This document shows positions 1 to 7,742 of a stretch of DNA of 13,067 nt, piece after piece (position 1 is the first letter of the stretch; every line of letters begins with the position of its first letter). Under the pieces are notes generated by a model that had not been told where the DNA came from, made no database searches, and worked only from the letters and a program-made list of their open reading frames with translations. Both the position numbers and the translations under genes were made by a program. The stretch is taken from positions 1 through 13,067 of the forward strand of contig CALCML010000132.1 of the NCBI GenBank assembly GCA_937967765.1, read 5' to 3'. This DNA is from an uncultured Carnobacterium sp. (GTDB lineage Bacteria; Bacillota; Bacilli; Lactobacillales; Aerococcaceae).

Positions 1-299
1 AAGTGCCTCTAGAAGCCGCAAAACGTGAATTAGAAGAAGAAACAAATCTTGTTGCCGAAGAATGGGTGAAGATGATGGAAATGGTCTCAACACCTGGATT
101 CTGCGATGAGAAAATCACATTATTCCAAGCAAAAAATGTAAGTATTAAAGAAAATGCAAAACCTGCAGATGAAGATGAATTTGTCGAAATCTTATGGATG
201 CCACTAGAAGAAGTGATGCAAAAAATCCAAACTGGTGAAATTGCGGATGCGAAGACGATTATTGCGGCACAGTACGCTTGGATGCATAAAGGAGAATAG
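1..299 (+). CDS. nudF: Nudix hydrolase, probable ADP-ribose pyrophosphatase (3' part only)
   Basis: This is the C-terminal end of a Nudix hydrolase; the 5' part lies outside the window. Residues encoded from base 3 contain the second half of the Nudix box, AAKRELEEETNL, including the metal-binding REL-EE core. The usual Gly before the last hydrophobic residue is Asn. Bases 1-2 (aa) would complete a GAA codon at the place where the Nudix box needs Glu, so the reading frame is open at the window edge and the GTG at base 3 is not a start. The segment TPGFCDEKITLFQA that follows is characteristic of the ADP-ribose pyrophosphatase branch, which splits ADP-ribose into AMP and ribose-5-phosphate in the cytoplasm. 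The gene ends 3 bases before the next start, and that gene's Shine-Dalgarno lies inside this one, so the two are co-transcribed. The family call is firm; the exact substrate is inferred. Confidence 0.85.
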   Translation, partial: VPLEAAKRELEEETNLVAEEWVKMMEMVSTPGFCDEKITLFQAKNVSIKENAKPADEDEFVEILWMPLEEVMQKIQTGEIADAKTIIAAQYAWMHKGE

Positions 300-302
300 T
301 CA

Positions 303-584
303 ATGCCAAATGAACCTTTATTAACGAGAAAATCGTATAAAGAGCAATTAGAAAAACAGAATCGAGAGTTAGAAGAACTAGAAGCTAGGCAAGAGCGAAG
401 AGACAGTCGTGGACGCTTTTACGAAAGAGAAGAAGAGTTGCATTCTGAACGTGAGGAAGAGAGTGTACCAGTACATCGTACTCCAAAACCAGGACTCAGA
501 AAGTACAATCATTTTCTAAACGTATGGCTTGTTTCAGTGGTGGTTCTTTTAATTATTATACTTGCGATTCAAATGTTCCTTTAG
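303..584 (+). CDS. Small charged protein with a single C-terminal membrane helix, function unknown
   Basis: This 93-residue protein has a very hydrophilic N-terminal two thirds rich in Glu, Arg and Lys (residues about 10-58, likely coiled coil or disordered). A single hydrophobic helix follows at about residues 71-92 (NVWLVSVVVLLIIILAIQMF) and runs to the C-terminus. There is no signal peptide, so a tail-anchored topology with the charged part in the cytoplasm is expected. The start is set by GGAG at 291-294, inside the end of the Nudix gene, so translation is probably coupled to it. I do not recognise a named family. Short membrane proteins of this kind are known beside Nudix genes in lactic acid bacteria, but that gives no function. 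The gene is real by its spacing and RBS. Confidence 0.75.
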   Translation: MPNEPLLTRKSYKEQLEKQNRELEELEARQERRDSRGRFYEREEELHSEREEESVPVHRTPKPGLRKYNHFLNVWLVSVVVLLIIILAIQMFL

Positions 585-637
585 AATAATTTTCCTTTTC
601 ATTTTCACGTCATTATGATAGGATAAAGCATATATAG

Positions 638-878
638 AAAACACATTGATGGAAAAGGGTTTTTAACAAAGCTTTTCAGGGAGGAAGATCCTGACTGCAA
701 GTCTTCCAAGTCACGTTTCAAACTTTTCACTTCCGGAGTGACCATTGGGATTCACTGATGAATAATGGTTCGGGTCGCCCCCGTTAACAGCGTCCAAGTG
801 TCTTGAGCAAGTCTCAAGGAACAAGGGTGGTACCGCGAAATTTCGTCCCTTATAGTCTATTGGCTATAAGGGATTTTT
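638..878 (+). promoter_or_regulatory. T-box leader (tRNA-Phe sensing) of pheST
   Basis: The conserved T-box sequence AAGGGTGGTACCGCG is present at 823-837, where the antiterminator bulge pairs with the NCCA end of uncharged tRNA. It is followed at once by an intrinsic terminator (846-878). Upstream hairpins fit Stem I and the linker stems: GGAAGA 683-688 with TCTTCC 702-707, GAAAAG 652-657 with CTTTTC 723-728, and ACCATT 741-746 with AATGGT 764-769. A TTC triplet at 717-719, followed by A, is the likely Phe specifier. Uncharged tRNA-Phe should stabilise the antiterminator and raise pheST expression. The T-box call is secure from the motif, terminator and downstream gene; the 5' end, promoter and specifier are inferred. 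Possible -10 elements are TATGAT 614-619 or TAGGAT 619-624, neither with a convincing -35. Confidence 0.93.
846..878 (+). terminator. T-box attenuator terminator
   Basis: A perfect 10-bp stem, TCCCTTATAG (846-855) with CTATAAGGGA (864-873), has an 8-base loop and is followed by TTTTT. The 5' arm lies directly after the T-box sequence, so pairing of that region in the antiterminator excludes this stem. It lies just upstream of the pheS ribosome binding site. Confidence 0.9.
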
Positions 879-899
879 ATTTTTATAAGGAGGAATACA

Positions 900-1955
900 A
901 TGAATTTAGAAGAAATGAAAGTACAGTTTGATGCGATTCGTAAAGATGTGCTTGCTTCATTAGAAGAAGTAAAAACATTAAAAGAGCTCGATCAAATTCG
1001 TGTACAACAATTAGGGAAAAAAGGACCAATCACAGAAGTTCTTAAAAACATTAAAAACTTAGCCAACGAAGAGAAACCAAAAGTGGGGGCTCTTGCCAAT
1101 GAATTACGTTCTGTCTTAGAAGAAAAAATCGCTTCTGTGAAAGAAGTGCTTGAAGCAAAAGCGCTAGAAGAAGCATTGCAATCTGAAACCATCGACGTCA
1201 CAATGCCAGGACGTCCAATGGAACGTGGAACTGCGCACGTATTAGCGCACGTTCAAGACCAAGTAGAAGATTTCTTCATCGGCCTTGGATATCAAGTGGT
1301 AGAAGGCCCAGAAGTGGAATCAGACCACTATAACTTCGAGATGATGAACTTGCCAAAAGATCACCCAGCGCGTGATATGCAAGATACATTTTACATCACT
1401 CCTGAGTACTTACTTCGTACACAAACTTCTCCAGTACAAGCGCGTACAATGGAAAAACATGACTTTACGAAAGGCCCATTGAAGATGTTAAGTCCAGGTC
1501 GTGTATTCCGTCGTGATAACGATGATGCGACTCACTCACATCAGTTCTATCAAATCGAAGGTCTTGTCATCGATAAACACATTACGATGTCAGACTTAAA
1601 AGGGACTCTTGCGGCATTTGCCAAAGAAATGTTCGGGGAAGACCGTGAAGTGCGTCTTCGTCCAAGTTACTTCCCATTCACTGAGCCATCTCTAGAAGTG
1701 GATATTAGCTGCTTCAAATGTGGTGGCGAAGGCTGTTCTGTATGTAAAGGAACAGGTTGGATTGAAGTATTAGGTAGTGGTATGGTGCATCCAAACGTGC
1801 TTGAAGCTGCTGGCGTGGATTCAAGTGTTTACGGTGGATTTGCCTTCGGGTTAGGTCAAGACCGTATCGCAATGTTGAAATATGGGATTGAAGATATTCG
1901 TTCATTATATACAAACGATGTGCGTTTCTTAAGCCAATTTACGAAAGAGTCATAA
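900..1955 (+). CDS. pheS: Phenylalanine--tRNA ligase alpha subunit
   Basis: This is the catalytic alpha subunit of the heterotetrameric (alpha2-beta2) class II synthetase that charges tRNA-Phe with phenylalanine using ATP, in the cytoplasm. The 351 residues match the usual bacterial length. The N-terminal about 95 residues form the charged tRNA-binding coiled-coil arm. Class II motif 2 is seen from G200 ([17 protein letters not shown]) and motif 3 at about 313-330 ([17 protein letters not shown]). C271, C274, C279 and C282 form a CxxCx4CxxC knuckle common in Firmicute PheS and likely to bind zinc. The ATG follows AAGGAGG at 887-893 at good spacing. The gene is controlled by the T-box upstream and is followed 13 bases later by pheT. 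Confidence 0.98.
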   Translation: MNLEEMKVQFDAIRKDVLASLEEVKTLKELDQIRVQQLGKKGPITEVLKNIKNLANEEKPKVGALANELRSVLEEKIASVKEVLEAKALEEALQSETIDVTMPGRPMERGTAHVLAHVQDQVEDFFIGLGYQVVEGPEVESDHYNFEMMNLPKDHPARDMQDTFYITPEYLLRTQTSPVQARTMEKHDFTKGPLKMLSPGRVFRRDNDDATHSHQFYQIEGLVIDKHITMSDLKGTLAAFAKEMFGEDREVRLRPSYFPFTEPSLEVDISCFKCGGEGCSVCKGTGWIEVLGSGMVHPNVLEAAGVDSSVYGGFAFGLGQDRIAMLKYGIEDIRSLYTNDVRFLSQFTKES

Positions 1956-1968
1956 GAGGAGGAAGAAC

Positions 1969-4389
1969 ATGAAATTATCATACGAATGGTTAAATGAATA
2001 TATTGATTTATCACAAATCACTCCTCAAGAATTAGGAGAAAAAATGTCTCGTACAGGAATCGAAGTTGATAGCGTAACGGTTCCAGGCGAAGGCTTAAAA
2101 GGACTAGTGGTTGGTTTAGCAACAGAAGTGGTTGACCATCCAGACTCAGACCACTTACACGTTGTTACAGTAGAAGTAGGAGCTGACGAGCCGCTTCAAA
2201 TCGTGTGTGGTGCTCCAAATATCGCAACAGGACAAAAGATTATCGTGGCGACTCACGGTGCACGCATTGCTGGCGGTCATAAAATTAAACGTGGGAAATT
2301 ACGTGGCGTAGAATCTCAAGGAATGATTTGTTCATTGCAAGAAATCGGTGTGCCAAGTAACTTAGTACCAAAAGAATATGAAGATGGAATTTACGTCTTC
2401 ACAGATGACAGCATTGAAGTAGGAAGCGACGCCGTTCATGCATTAGCGCTTGATTCAGCAATCGTGGAACTCGATATCACTGCAAACCGTTCGGATGCTT
2501 TAAGCATGCGCGGTTCTGTTCACGAAATCGGTGCGATTTACAATTTGAAGAACAATTTAGAACCAGATGCATTCGAAAAAGGAACTTCTTCTGAAATTCA
2601 AGGCGTTGTGAAAGTTTCTGTCGAAAATGAAGCAGACGCTCCTGCATACCACGCATTCTTAATCGAAGGCGTTAAAGTGGCTCCAAGTCCACAATGGATG
2701 CAAAATCGTTTAATCGCAGCTGGCGTTCGACCAATCAATAATCTAGTGGACGTAACGAACTACATTTTAATGGAATACGGTCAACCGCTTCATGCATTTG
2801 ACTACGATAAATTACCTGAAAAAGCAATCCATGTTCGTCGCGCAACAGAAGGCGAAACATTAGTGACTTTAGATGGGGAAGAACGTACATTAGAAAACGA
2901 AATCGTGATTACTTCAGGCGACCAACCAGTCGCATTAGCTGGGGTCATGGGTGGATTAGACACTGAAATCTCAGACGAGACAACTACAGTCTTATTAGAA
3001 GCAGCTTTATTCGATCCTAAAGCAGTTCGCCTAGCGTCACAAAAACATAACTTACGTAGCGAATCAAGTGCTCGTTTTGAAAAAGGCATTAACAAAGCAA
3101 CGATCGTTCAAGCCGGGAAACGCGCTGCAGCATTGATTGCCGAGCTTGGTGGCGGAACAGTGAAAGAAGCATTCGCATCAGCACAAAGCTATGACTTAGA
3201 ATTACCAGTTGTGAGCATCACTCTAGAACGCTTAAACCATGTTTTAGGAACAAGCTTAACACTAGATGAAGTGAAACAAGTATTTGCGCAATTAGAATAT
3301 CCAACATCTGTGGAAGGAACTCGTTTCGACGTGACAATCCCTGCATGGAGATTTGATATTTCTATCGAAGCAGACTTGGTGGAAGAAGTGGGACGTATTT
3401 ACGGATACGATAAGATTCCTGCGACATTACCAACAACTGAAAGTACAGTAGGTGGCTTAACGGATAAACAACGCTTCATCCGTTACACTCGTCAATTCAT
3501 GCAAGGAGCTGGACTTTCACAAGCTTACACTTACGCGCTAACAACTCCAGAAAAATCAAAATGGTTTACGAAGAAAGACGCAACAAGCGTGCGTTTAAGC
3601 TGGCCAATGAGTGAAGATCGTAGCGAATTACGTCAATCACTATTACCAAGTTTATTAGAAGCCGTTCAATACAATGTGGCTCGTTCACAAAACAACGTGA
3701 AATTATTCGAAGCAGGCCGTGTGTTCAAGTTAGGAACTTCTGGCAATGAAGATTTCATCGAGAAAGAAGTCATTGCGGGTATTTTAACAGGAGACGTGAC
3801 AAGTGCGAACTGGAACCATAAAGCAGAGAAAGTGGATTTCTATGTGGTAAAAGGAATTCTAGAAGAGTACTTCACACAACTTGATTGCTTGGACCGTGTA
3901 CGCTTTGAACCTTTAACAGACATCGAAGAATTACACCCAGGACAAACAGCGCGCATTCTTTTAGACGGAGAAGCGATTGGTTTAATCGGTAAAGTTCATC
4001 CAACCGTTCAAAAAGCATTAGACTTACAAGACACATTCGTCTTCGAGTTAGATGTGGAACCATTACTTGCGGCTAACTTACAAGAATCGGTGATTCAATC
4101 TGTTGCGAAATATCCAAGCATGACGCGCGATATCGCGATCTTAGCACCAACTTCATTAACACATGCTGAGTTAGTGGATGTCATCCGTGCGAATGCTGGT
4201 GAGTTCTTATCGAATGTAACGTTATTCGACGTTTATAAAGGGGAACACGTGCCAGAAGGATTCCAATCATTAGCGTATTCATTATTGTTTGTGAACCGCA
4301 ATGCGACGTTGGAGGAGGATGTTATTAAGTCCGCCATGACTCGCGTAGAAGAAGCATTAGTTGCTTTAGAAAACGTATCTATTCGATAA
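1969..4389 (+). CDS. pheT: Phenylalanine--tRNA ligase beta subunit
   Basis: The beta subunit of phenylalanyl-tRNA synthetase partners PheS in tRNA recognition and editing of mischarged Tyr-tRNA-Phe. The 806 residues are full length. Visible domains in order are: a tRNA-binding OB fold at about 39-153 (HPDSDHLHVVTVEVG, VCGAPN, RGVESQGMICS); the B3/B4 editing domain at about 210-390 (GVRPINNLVDVTNYILMEYG and GQPLHAFDYDKL, from about residue 252); a B5 region at about 405-475; the catalytic-like core carrying LVEEVGRIYGYDKIP and later LFEAGRVF; and a C-terminal FDX-ACB anticodon-binding domain from about residue 713 (KYPSMTRDIAIL). A strong GAGGAGG-type site precedes the ATG, and the 13-base gap after pheS marks one operon. 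Confidence 0.98.
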   Translation: MKLSYEWLNEYIDLSQITPQELGEKMSRTGIEVDSVTVPGEGLKGLVVGLATEVVDHPDSDHLHVVTVEVGADEPLQIVCGAPNIATGQKIIVATHGARIAGGHKIKRGKLRGVESQGMICSLQEIGVPSNLVPKEYEDGIYVFTDDSIEVGSDAVHALALDSAIVELDITANRSDALSMRGSVHEIGAIYNLKNNLEPDAFEKGTSSEIQGVVKVSVENEADAPAYHAFLIEGVKVAPSPQWMQNRLIAAGVRPINNLVDVTNYILMEYGQPLHAFDYDKLPEKAIHVRRATEGETLVTLDGEERTLENEIVITSGDQPVALAGVMGGLDTEISDETTTVLLEAALFDPKAVRLASQKHNLRSESSARFEKGINKATIVQAGKRAAALIAELGGGTVKEAFASAQSYDLELPVVSITLERLNHVLGTSLTLDEVKQVFAQLEYPTSVEGTRFDVTIPAWRFDISIEADLVEEVGRIYGYDKIPATLPTTESTVGGLTDKQRFIRYTRQFMQGAGLSQAYTYALTTPEKSKWFTKKDATSVRLSWPMSEDRSELRQSLLPSLLEAVQYNVARSQNNVKLFEAGRVFKLGTSGNEDFIEKEVIAGILTGDVTSANWNHKAEKVDFYVVKGILEEYFTQLDCLDRVRFEPLTDIEELHPGQTARILLDGEAIGLIGKVHPTVQKALDLQDTFVFELDVEPLLAANLQESVIQSVAKYPSMTRDIAILAPTSLTHAELVDVIRANAGEFLSNVTLFDVYKGEHVPEGFQSLAYSLLFVNRNATLEEDVIKSAMTRVEEALVALENVSIR

Positions 4390-4399
4390 AATAAAGTCA

Positions 4400-4638
4400 G
4401 TACGAAGATTATTTTATGTAGTACTATAAAAACTTAGATTACCTTCGGTTATCTTCATAATAACGACAATAGCTGTACCGGATTGAGCCAAGGTCTCAAT
4501 CCTACTGAGCCTCAAAGATTCTCTAGAAAATAAATTTTCAAGAGAATCTAATTCGCATCGGTTACTAGTCGCTATTGTTGTTATTATAGAAACCGAGGTA
4601 ATCTTTGTTTTTATACATAAGATAGATAATCTTCGTAC
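4400..4638. repeat. About 240-bp imperfect palindrome (MITE-like element or giant terminator hairpin)
   Basis: The two halves are complementary almost end to end. GTACGAAGATTAT (4400-4412) pairs with 4626-4638 without mismatch, 4414-4420 with 4614-4620, and TATAAAAAC (4425-4433) with 4607-4615. AGATTACCTTCGGTT (4436-4450) pairs with 4591-4604 with one bulge, and the 17 bases at 4457-4473 with 4571-4587 with one G-T. The centre holds two hairpins: GATTGAG/CTCAATC (4481-4487/4495-4501) and a roughly 15-bp stem (4516-4531/4534-4549). There is no transposase and no convincing ORF. A T-rich run (CCTTTTTATT) follows the right end, so it could also terminate pheST. If it is a mobile element, the outermost TA on each side could be a target duplication; this is inference. 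Confidence 0.8.
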
Positions 4639-4660
4639 CTTTTTATTGTGATAGTTTATA

Positions 4661-4700
4661 AAGTGCGAATACTTCTTCTGCGCTCGTAAAATAAGAAGGG
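4661..4700. repeat. Copy 1 of a 40-bp intergenic motif
   Basis: The sequence around AATACTTCTTCTGCGCTCGT here recurs in the same orientation at 4868-4910 and again at 10680-10720. Similarity is strongest over AATACTTCT(T/A)CTGCGCTCGT and the following GAAGG. This copy lies between the large palindrome (ending 4638) and the dispersed repeat (from 4703), so the repeat in this gap is bounded by two direct copies of the motif. No coding potential or known motif is recognised. Confidence 0.7.
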
Positions 4701-4702
4701 TA

Positions 4703-4940
4703 AGGGGCATTGGCTCGAGCCGGTGTCTCTCGCCTTTGAAGTCTCAAAGCCGGAGTAGGGAATAAATTCCTTACTCCGGCTTATTCGTTTCAATACTATT
4801 CCCGCTATTCTTTCAATAAACTGATTCTTTTTTGTAATCCTTGAACTTTGGTCAGTTAGCTTATTAAAAGAGCTAATACTTCTTCTACGCTCGTTGAGAT
4901 GGAAGGAGAGAAGACGACATTACCATATTTGGTAATGTCG
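4703..4940. repeat. Dispersed structured intergenic repeat, copy A
   Basis: This segment is shared with the gap after 10320. Block 1 (4703-4746) matches 10372-10415 at about 39 of 44 bases, with all differences being transitions. Block 2 (4771-4848) matches 10584-10662 at about 94 percent. Block 3 is the 40-bp motif at 4868-4910. The end is a hairpin (4915-4940, 11-bp stem, TATT loop) whose inner 18 bases, ATTACCATATTTGGTAAT, are identical to 10731-10748. Between blocks 1 and 2 lies a 15-bp hairpin (4748-4762/4767-4781) with CCGGAGTA/TACTCCGG arms. No ORF of note is present. I do not recognise the family; BOX, RUP and similar streptococcal repeats do not obviously match. It may act as RNA structure, terminator or relic of a non-autonomous element. 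Confidence 0.8.
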
Positions 4941-5013
4941 GGTTGAAAAGGGGGTTAAACACGAATTAAATAAGGAGTATATAAAATTTTGTTTGGAAAT
5001 TTTTGGAACTGTA

Positions 5014-5042
5014 TTGAAAATTTATCAGTTTAGGCATATAAT
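5014..5042 (+). promoter_or_regulatory. Sigma-A promoter of the ABC transporter operon
   Basis: TTGAAA (5014-5019) and TATAAT (5037-5042) are separated by 17 bases, so the -10 is perfect and the -35 is 5 of 6. Transcription should start near 5049, leaving a leader of about 25 bases before the first permease. No operator is evident in the AT-rich flanks; the dispersed repeat ends about 75 bases upstream. Confidence 0.85.
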
Positions 5043-5073
5043 ATAAGTCTAAAAACGAACAAGGAGATGTATT

Positions 5074-5910
5074 ATGAAAAAGAACGTTCGATATACGTTG
5101 CTCTTTCCTGGGATTGTTCTATTATGCTTTTTCTTAGTCCTTCCGTTACTAAGTAGCTTGATTCCAACGGTATTCCCAGAAAGTAGTTTTTCTTTGCAAC
5201 TGTATATTGATTTTTTCAAAGATTCCTATTTTATGGCGGTGTTAGGACGTACGCTTAGTATTTCCTTGATCGTTACGATTTTTTGTGCTGTTTTGGGCTT
5301 GCCGGCAGCATACGTGATTTCTGGAGTATCGAAGAAATGGAGAGGGATTCTGATTGCGTTAACGCTATTCCCACTTTTAACAAACTCTGTTATTCGAAGC
5401 TTTGCATGGATTACGATTCTTGGTAAAAACGGAGTAATCAATAACTTACTCATGATGTTTGGCGTGATTAACGAGCCAATGTCACTCTTATATACAGACT
5501 TCTCGATTATTATCGGTTCGGTTTATCTATTCTTACCGACGATGATTATGACACTTGTAGGGGTTCTAGAAAATATTGATGATGACCTGCTAGAAGCGGC
5601 GGCAACGCTTGGGCTAAGTCCTTTAAAAGGCTTTTTCAAGATTATTTTGCCACTGTCGCTACCAGGGATGATTGTCGGAAGTATTCTCGTGTTTACAGGG
5701 ACGCTCACCGCATATACAACGCCACAATTATTAGGTGGAAATAAAAAGATGATGTTAGCGACATTGCTTTACCAACGCGCGACAACGCTGGGTGATTGGA
5801 CAAGTGCGAGTGTGATTGCGCTTGTCATGATTGTGATTACATTTGCCGTGATGAAGGCATTGAATCTTTTAGCGAAATCGATGGATAAGCGAGGTGGAGA
5901 CATTGCGTAA
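5074..5910 (+). CDS. ABC transporter permease, PotB-like
   Basis: This is an inner-membrane subunit of an ABC importer, one half of the translocation channel. Its 278 residues contain about six hydrophobic helices, starting at about residue 8 (YTLLFPGIVLLCFFLVLPLL). The cytoplasmic EAA loop that contacts the ATPase begins at about residue 174 (EAAATLGLSPLKGFFKIILP). Arrangement and sequence type match the spermidine/putrescine-type (PotB) branch of the binding-protein-dependent permeases. The ATG has AAGGAGATG (5061-5069) in front and a promoter at 5014-5042, so this is the first gene of the operon. Its stop overlaps the start of the second permease. The substrate is not determined by the permease; polyamine is a family-level guess. 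Confidence 0.9.
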   Translation: MKKNVRYTLLFPGIVLLCFFLVLPLLSSLIPTVFPESSFSLQLYIDFFKDSYFMAVLGRTLSISLIVTIFCAVLGLPAAYVISGVSKKWRGILIALTLFPLLTNSVIRSFAWITILGKNGVINNLLMMFGVINEPMSLLYTDFSIIIGSVYLFLPTMIMTLVGVLENIDDDLLEAAATLGLSPLKGFFKIILPLSLPGMIVGSILVFTGTLTAYTTPQLLGGNKKMMLATLLYQRATTLGDWTSASVIALVMIVITFAVMKALNLLAKSMDKRGGDIA

Positions 5911-6682
5911 AAATAAATTACTAACGATGATTGCGACTGTTGTCTTCTTATTCCTATTCTTACCACTCGTGATTATCGTGATTACTTCTTTTGGGACAGA
6001 AGCGATTATTACCTTCCCGATTAAAGGATTTACCATCGACTGGTACATTATGGCGCTTACGTCAAAAGCCTTCATGTCGAGCTTGCAACTCAGCTTACTT
6101 GTAGGCGTTGTAGCCACACTCCTTGCATTAGTGATTGGGGTGCCAGCTGCGTATGTATTATCCAGAGACCACTTTAAAGGGAAGAAGTTAATGAAGGATT
6201 TCTTCTTATCGCCAACAATGATTCCGGGGATTGTCGTAGGGTATTCCCTCTATCAAATGATTGTTGTGAGTTTTAAATTCCCAGTTCTACCGGGATTACT
6301 GATTGGCCACTTCCTCATTAGTATTCCATATGTGATTCGTGTTGTTGGCTCTAGTATGGAACAAGTTGATGTTTCGATGGAAGAGGCTGCTTGGACGCTT
6401 GGGTGTACGAAGAAGAGAGCTTTTGCGATGGTGCTATTACCAAATATCACTTCAGGAATTTTCGCGGCGTTTATGTTAGCGTTCGTGAACTCATTCAATA
6501 ACGTTCCTGTTTCGATGTTCTTATCAGGTCCAGGAGTGACCATGCTTCCAACGACTTTATTAAGTTACATGGAATTCAACTACGATCCATCTGTTTCAGC
6601 ATTATCCGTGATTTTAATGTTTGTAACGATGGGGATTATGATTGCGATTGAAAAAACGTTGGGCTTAGCTTCCATTTCATAA
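5903..6682 (+). CDS. ABC transporter permease, PotC-like
   Basis: This is the second channel subunit, pairing with the upstream permease. With the start chosen here it has 259 residues and about six membrane helices (first at about 6-30). The EAA loop lies at about 160-180 (EEAAWTLGCTKKRAFAMVLL), and the protein has the length and layout of PotC. No ATG suits the N-terminus. I choose TTG at 5903, which gives MRKNKLL and has GAGGTGG (5891-5897) in front. An in-frame GTG at 5894 would add three residues but lies within that Shine-Dalgarno-like stretch. The gene overlaps the end of the first permease by 8 bases, which suggests translational coupling and equal amounts of the two channel halves. 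Confidence 0.9.
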   Translation: MRKNKLLTMIATVVFLFLFLPLVIIVITSFGTEAIITFPIKGFTIDWYIMALTSKAFMSSLQLSLLVGVVATLLALVIGVPAAYVLSRDHFKGKKLMKDFFLSPTMIPGIVVGYSLYQMIVVSFKFPVLPGLLIGHFLISIPYVIRVVGSSMEQVDVSMEEAAWTLGCTKKRAFAMVLLPNITSGIFAAFMLAFVNSFNNVPVSMFLSGPGVTMLPTTLLSYMEFNYDPSVSALSVILMFVTMGIMIAIEKTLGLASIS

Positions 6683-6692
6683 GGAGAAAGAT

Positions 6693-7715
6693 ATGTCATT
6701 TGTAAAATTAACAGATGTAAATATGATTTATGATAATAAGCATCATATTTTAAAAGATTTGAATTTATCGATTGAAAAAGGGGAATTAGTTTCCTTGCTC
6801 GGTCCGAGTGGTTGTGGGAAAACGACGACGCTTCGTATTGTAGCGGGACTCCTTAATCAAAATAGCGGAACCTTCGAATTAGACGGTGAGGATATGACAA
6901 AAGTGCCTGTCCACCATAGACAATTCGGGATGGTATTCCAAAGTTATGCATTGTTCCCACATTTAACAGTGGCTGAAAATGTTGCGTTCGGATTGAAAGT
7001 GAGAAAAGAAAGTAAAGCAGTAATTGACGAAAAAGTCGCTAAAATGCTTGAAGTGTGCGGATTAGCAGAACTTGGCGATCGCTATCCAAAACAACTGTCA
7101 GGGGGACAAAGACAAAGGGTGGCTCTTGCCAGAGCACTTGTTATTGAACCAAAACTCTTACTACTCGACGAACCGTTAAGTAACTTGGATGCCAAACTTA
7201 GACTTCAAATGCGTCTAGAAATCAAACGTATCCAGCAACAATTCAAGATTACGACTTTATTCGTAACGCACGACCAAGAGGAATGTTTCTCAATCTCGGA
7301 TAAGGTAGCGGTCATGAATAATGGGATTATCGAACAATACGGGACTCCTGAAGAAATTTATCAACATCCAACCACTGAGTTTGTTGCTCGTTTCATTGGA
7401 TTTGAAAACTTTATCAAAGGAACAGTTCAAGCAAATCACACGGTTCAATTGTCGAATGGACTTGTCTTAGAAACGATGGAACATGACAAGGAAGGCGATG
7501 TGACGGTAACAATTCGTCCAGACCATATTGAACTCTTAAATGAGGGAGATGGTGTTCTTCCAGGCGAAATTTTAGTAAGAACCTTCATCGGAAAAGCGTA
7601 TCAGTATGAAGTGAAAACGGACGTGGGTGTGCTTCTTGTAAACAATCCAGCCGTTTTAGAAGTCGGAACGAAAGTCTCTATAGCGTTCCCTAAAGATCAT
7701 GTCATTGTGTTATAA
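6693..7715 (+). CDS. ABC transporter ATP-binding protein, PotA-like
   Basis: This is the cytoplasmic ATPase that powers the importer. All nucleotide-binding motifs are intact: Walker A GPSGCGKTT (37-45), Q-loop FQSYALFP, signature LSGGQ (135-139) followed by RQRVALARAL, Walker B LLLLDEP with D159 and E160, D-loop, and switch His at H193 (FVTHDQEE). Residues from about 240 to 340 form the C-terminal extension with a TOBE-type domain, as in PotA, MalK and CysA-like importers of oligomeric small-molecule systems. Its AAGGAG (6681-6686) overlaps the stop of the second permease, so it belongs to the same operon. The order permease-permease-ATPase-receptor differs from the potABCD order. Confidence 0.93.
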   Translation: MSFVKLTDVNMIYDNKHHILKDLNLSIEKGELVSLLGPSGCGKTTTLRIVAGLLNQNSGTFELDGEDMTKVPVHHRQFGMVFQSYALFPHLTVAENVAFGLKVRKESKAVIDEKVAKMLEVCGLAELGDRYPKQLSGGQRQRVALARALVIEPKLLLLDEPLSNLDAKLRLQMRLEIKRIQQQFKITTLFVTHDQEECFSISDKVAVMNNGIIEQYGTPEEIYQHPTTEFVARFIGFENFIKGTVQANHTVQLSNGLVLETMEHDKEGDVTVTIRPDHIELLNEGDGVLPGEILVRTFIGKAYQYEVKTDVGVLLVNNPAVLEVGTKVSIAFPKDHVIVL

Positions 7716-7742
7716 AATAAAAAATTTAAGGAGTGTACACAC

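Noticed and set aside
4414..4710. A 98-codon open frame on the minus strand in the gap after pheT.
   Set aside because: It runs through the large palindrome and the 40-bp motif, with composition set by those repeats, no good RBS and no recognisable protein features.
4400..5013. Insertion sequence remnant with transposase.
   Set aside because: No transposase fragments could be read in any frame; only inverted and dispersed repeats are visible.
4971..5033. AAGGAG at 4971 followed by a TTG that opens a 14-codon frame, a possible leader peptide.
   Set aside because: The frame starts upstream of and overlaps the -35/-10 of the transporter promoter, so it would not be on that transcript; there is no ATG and no attenuator.
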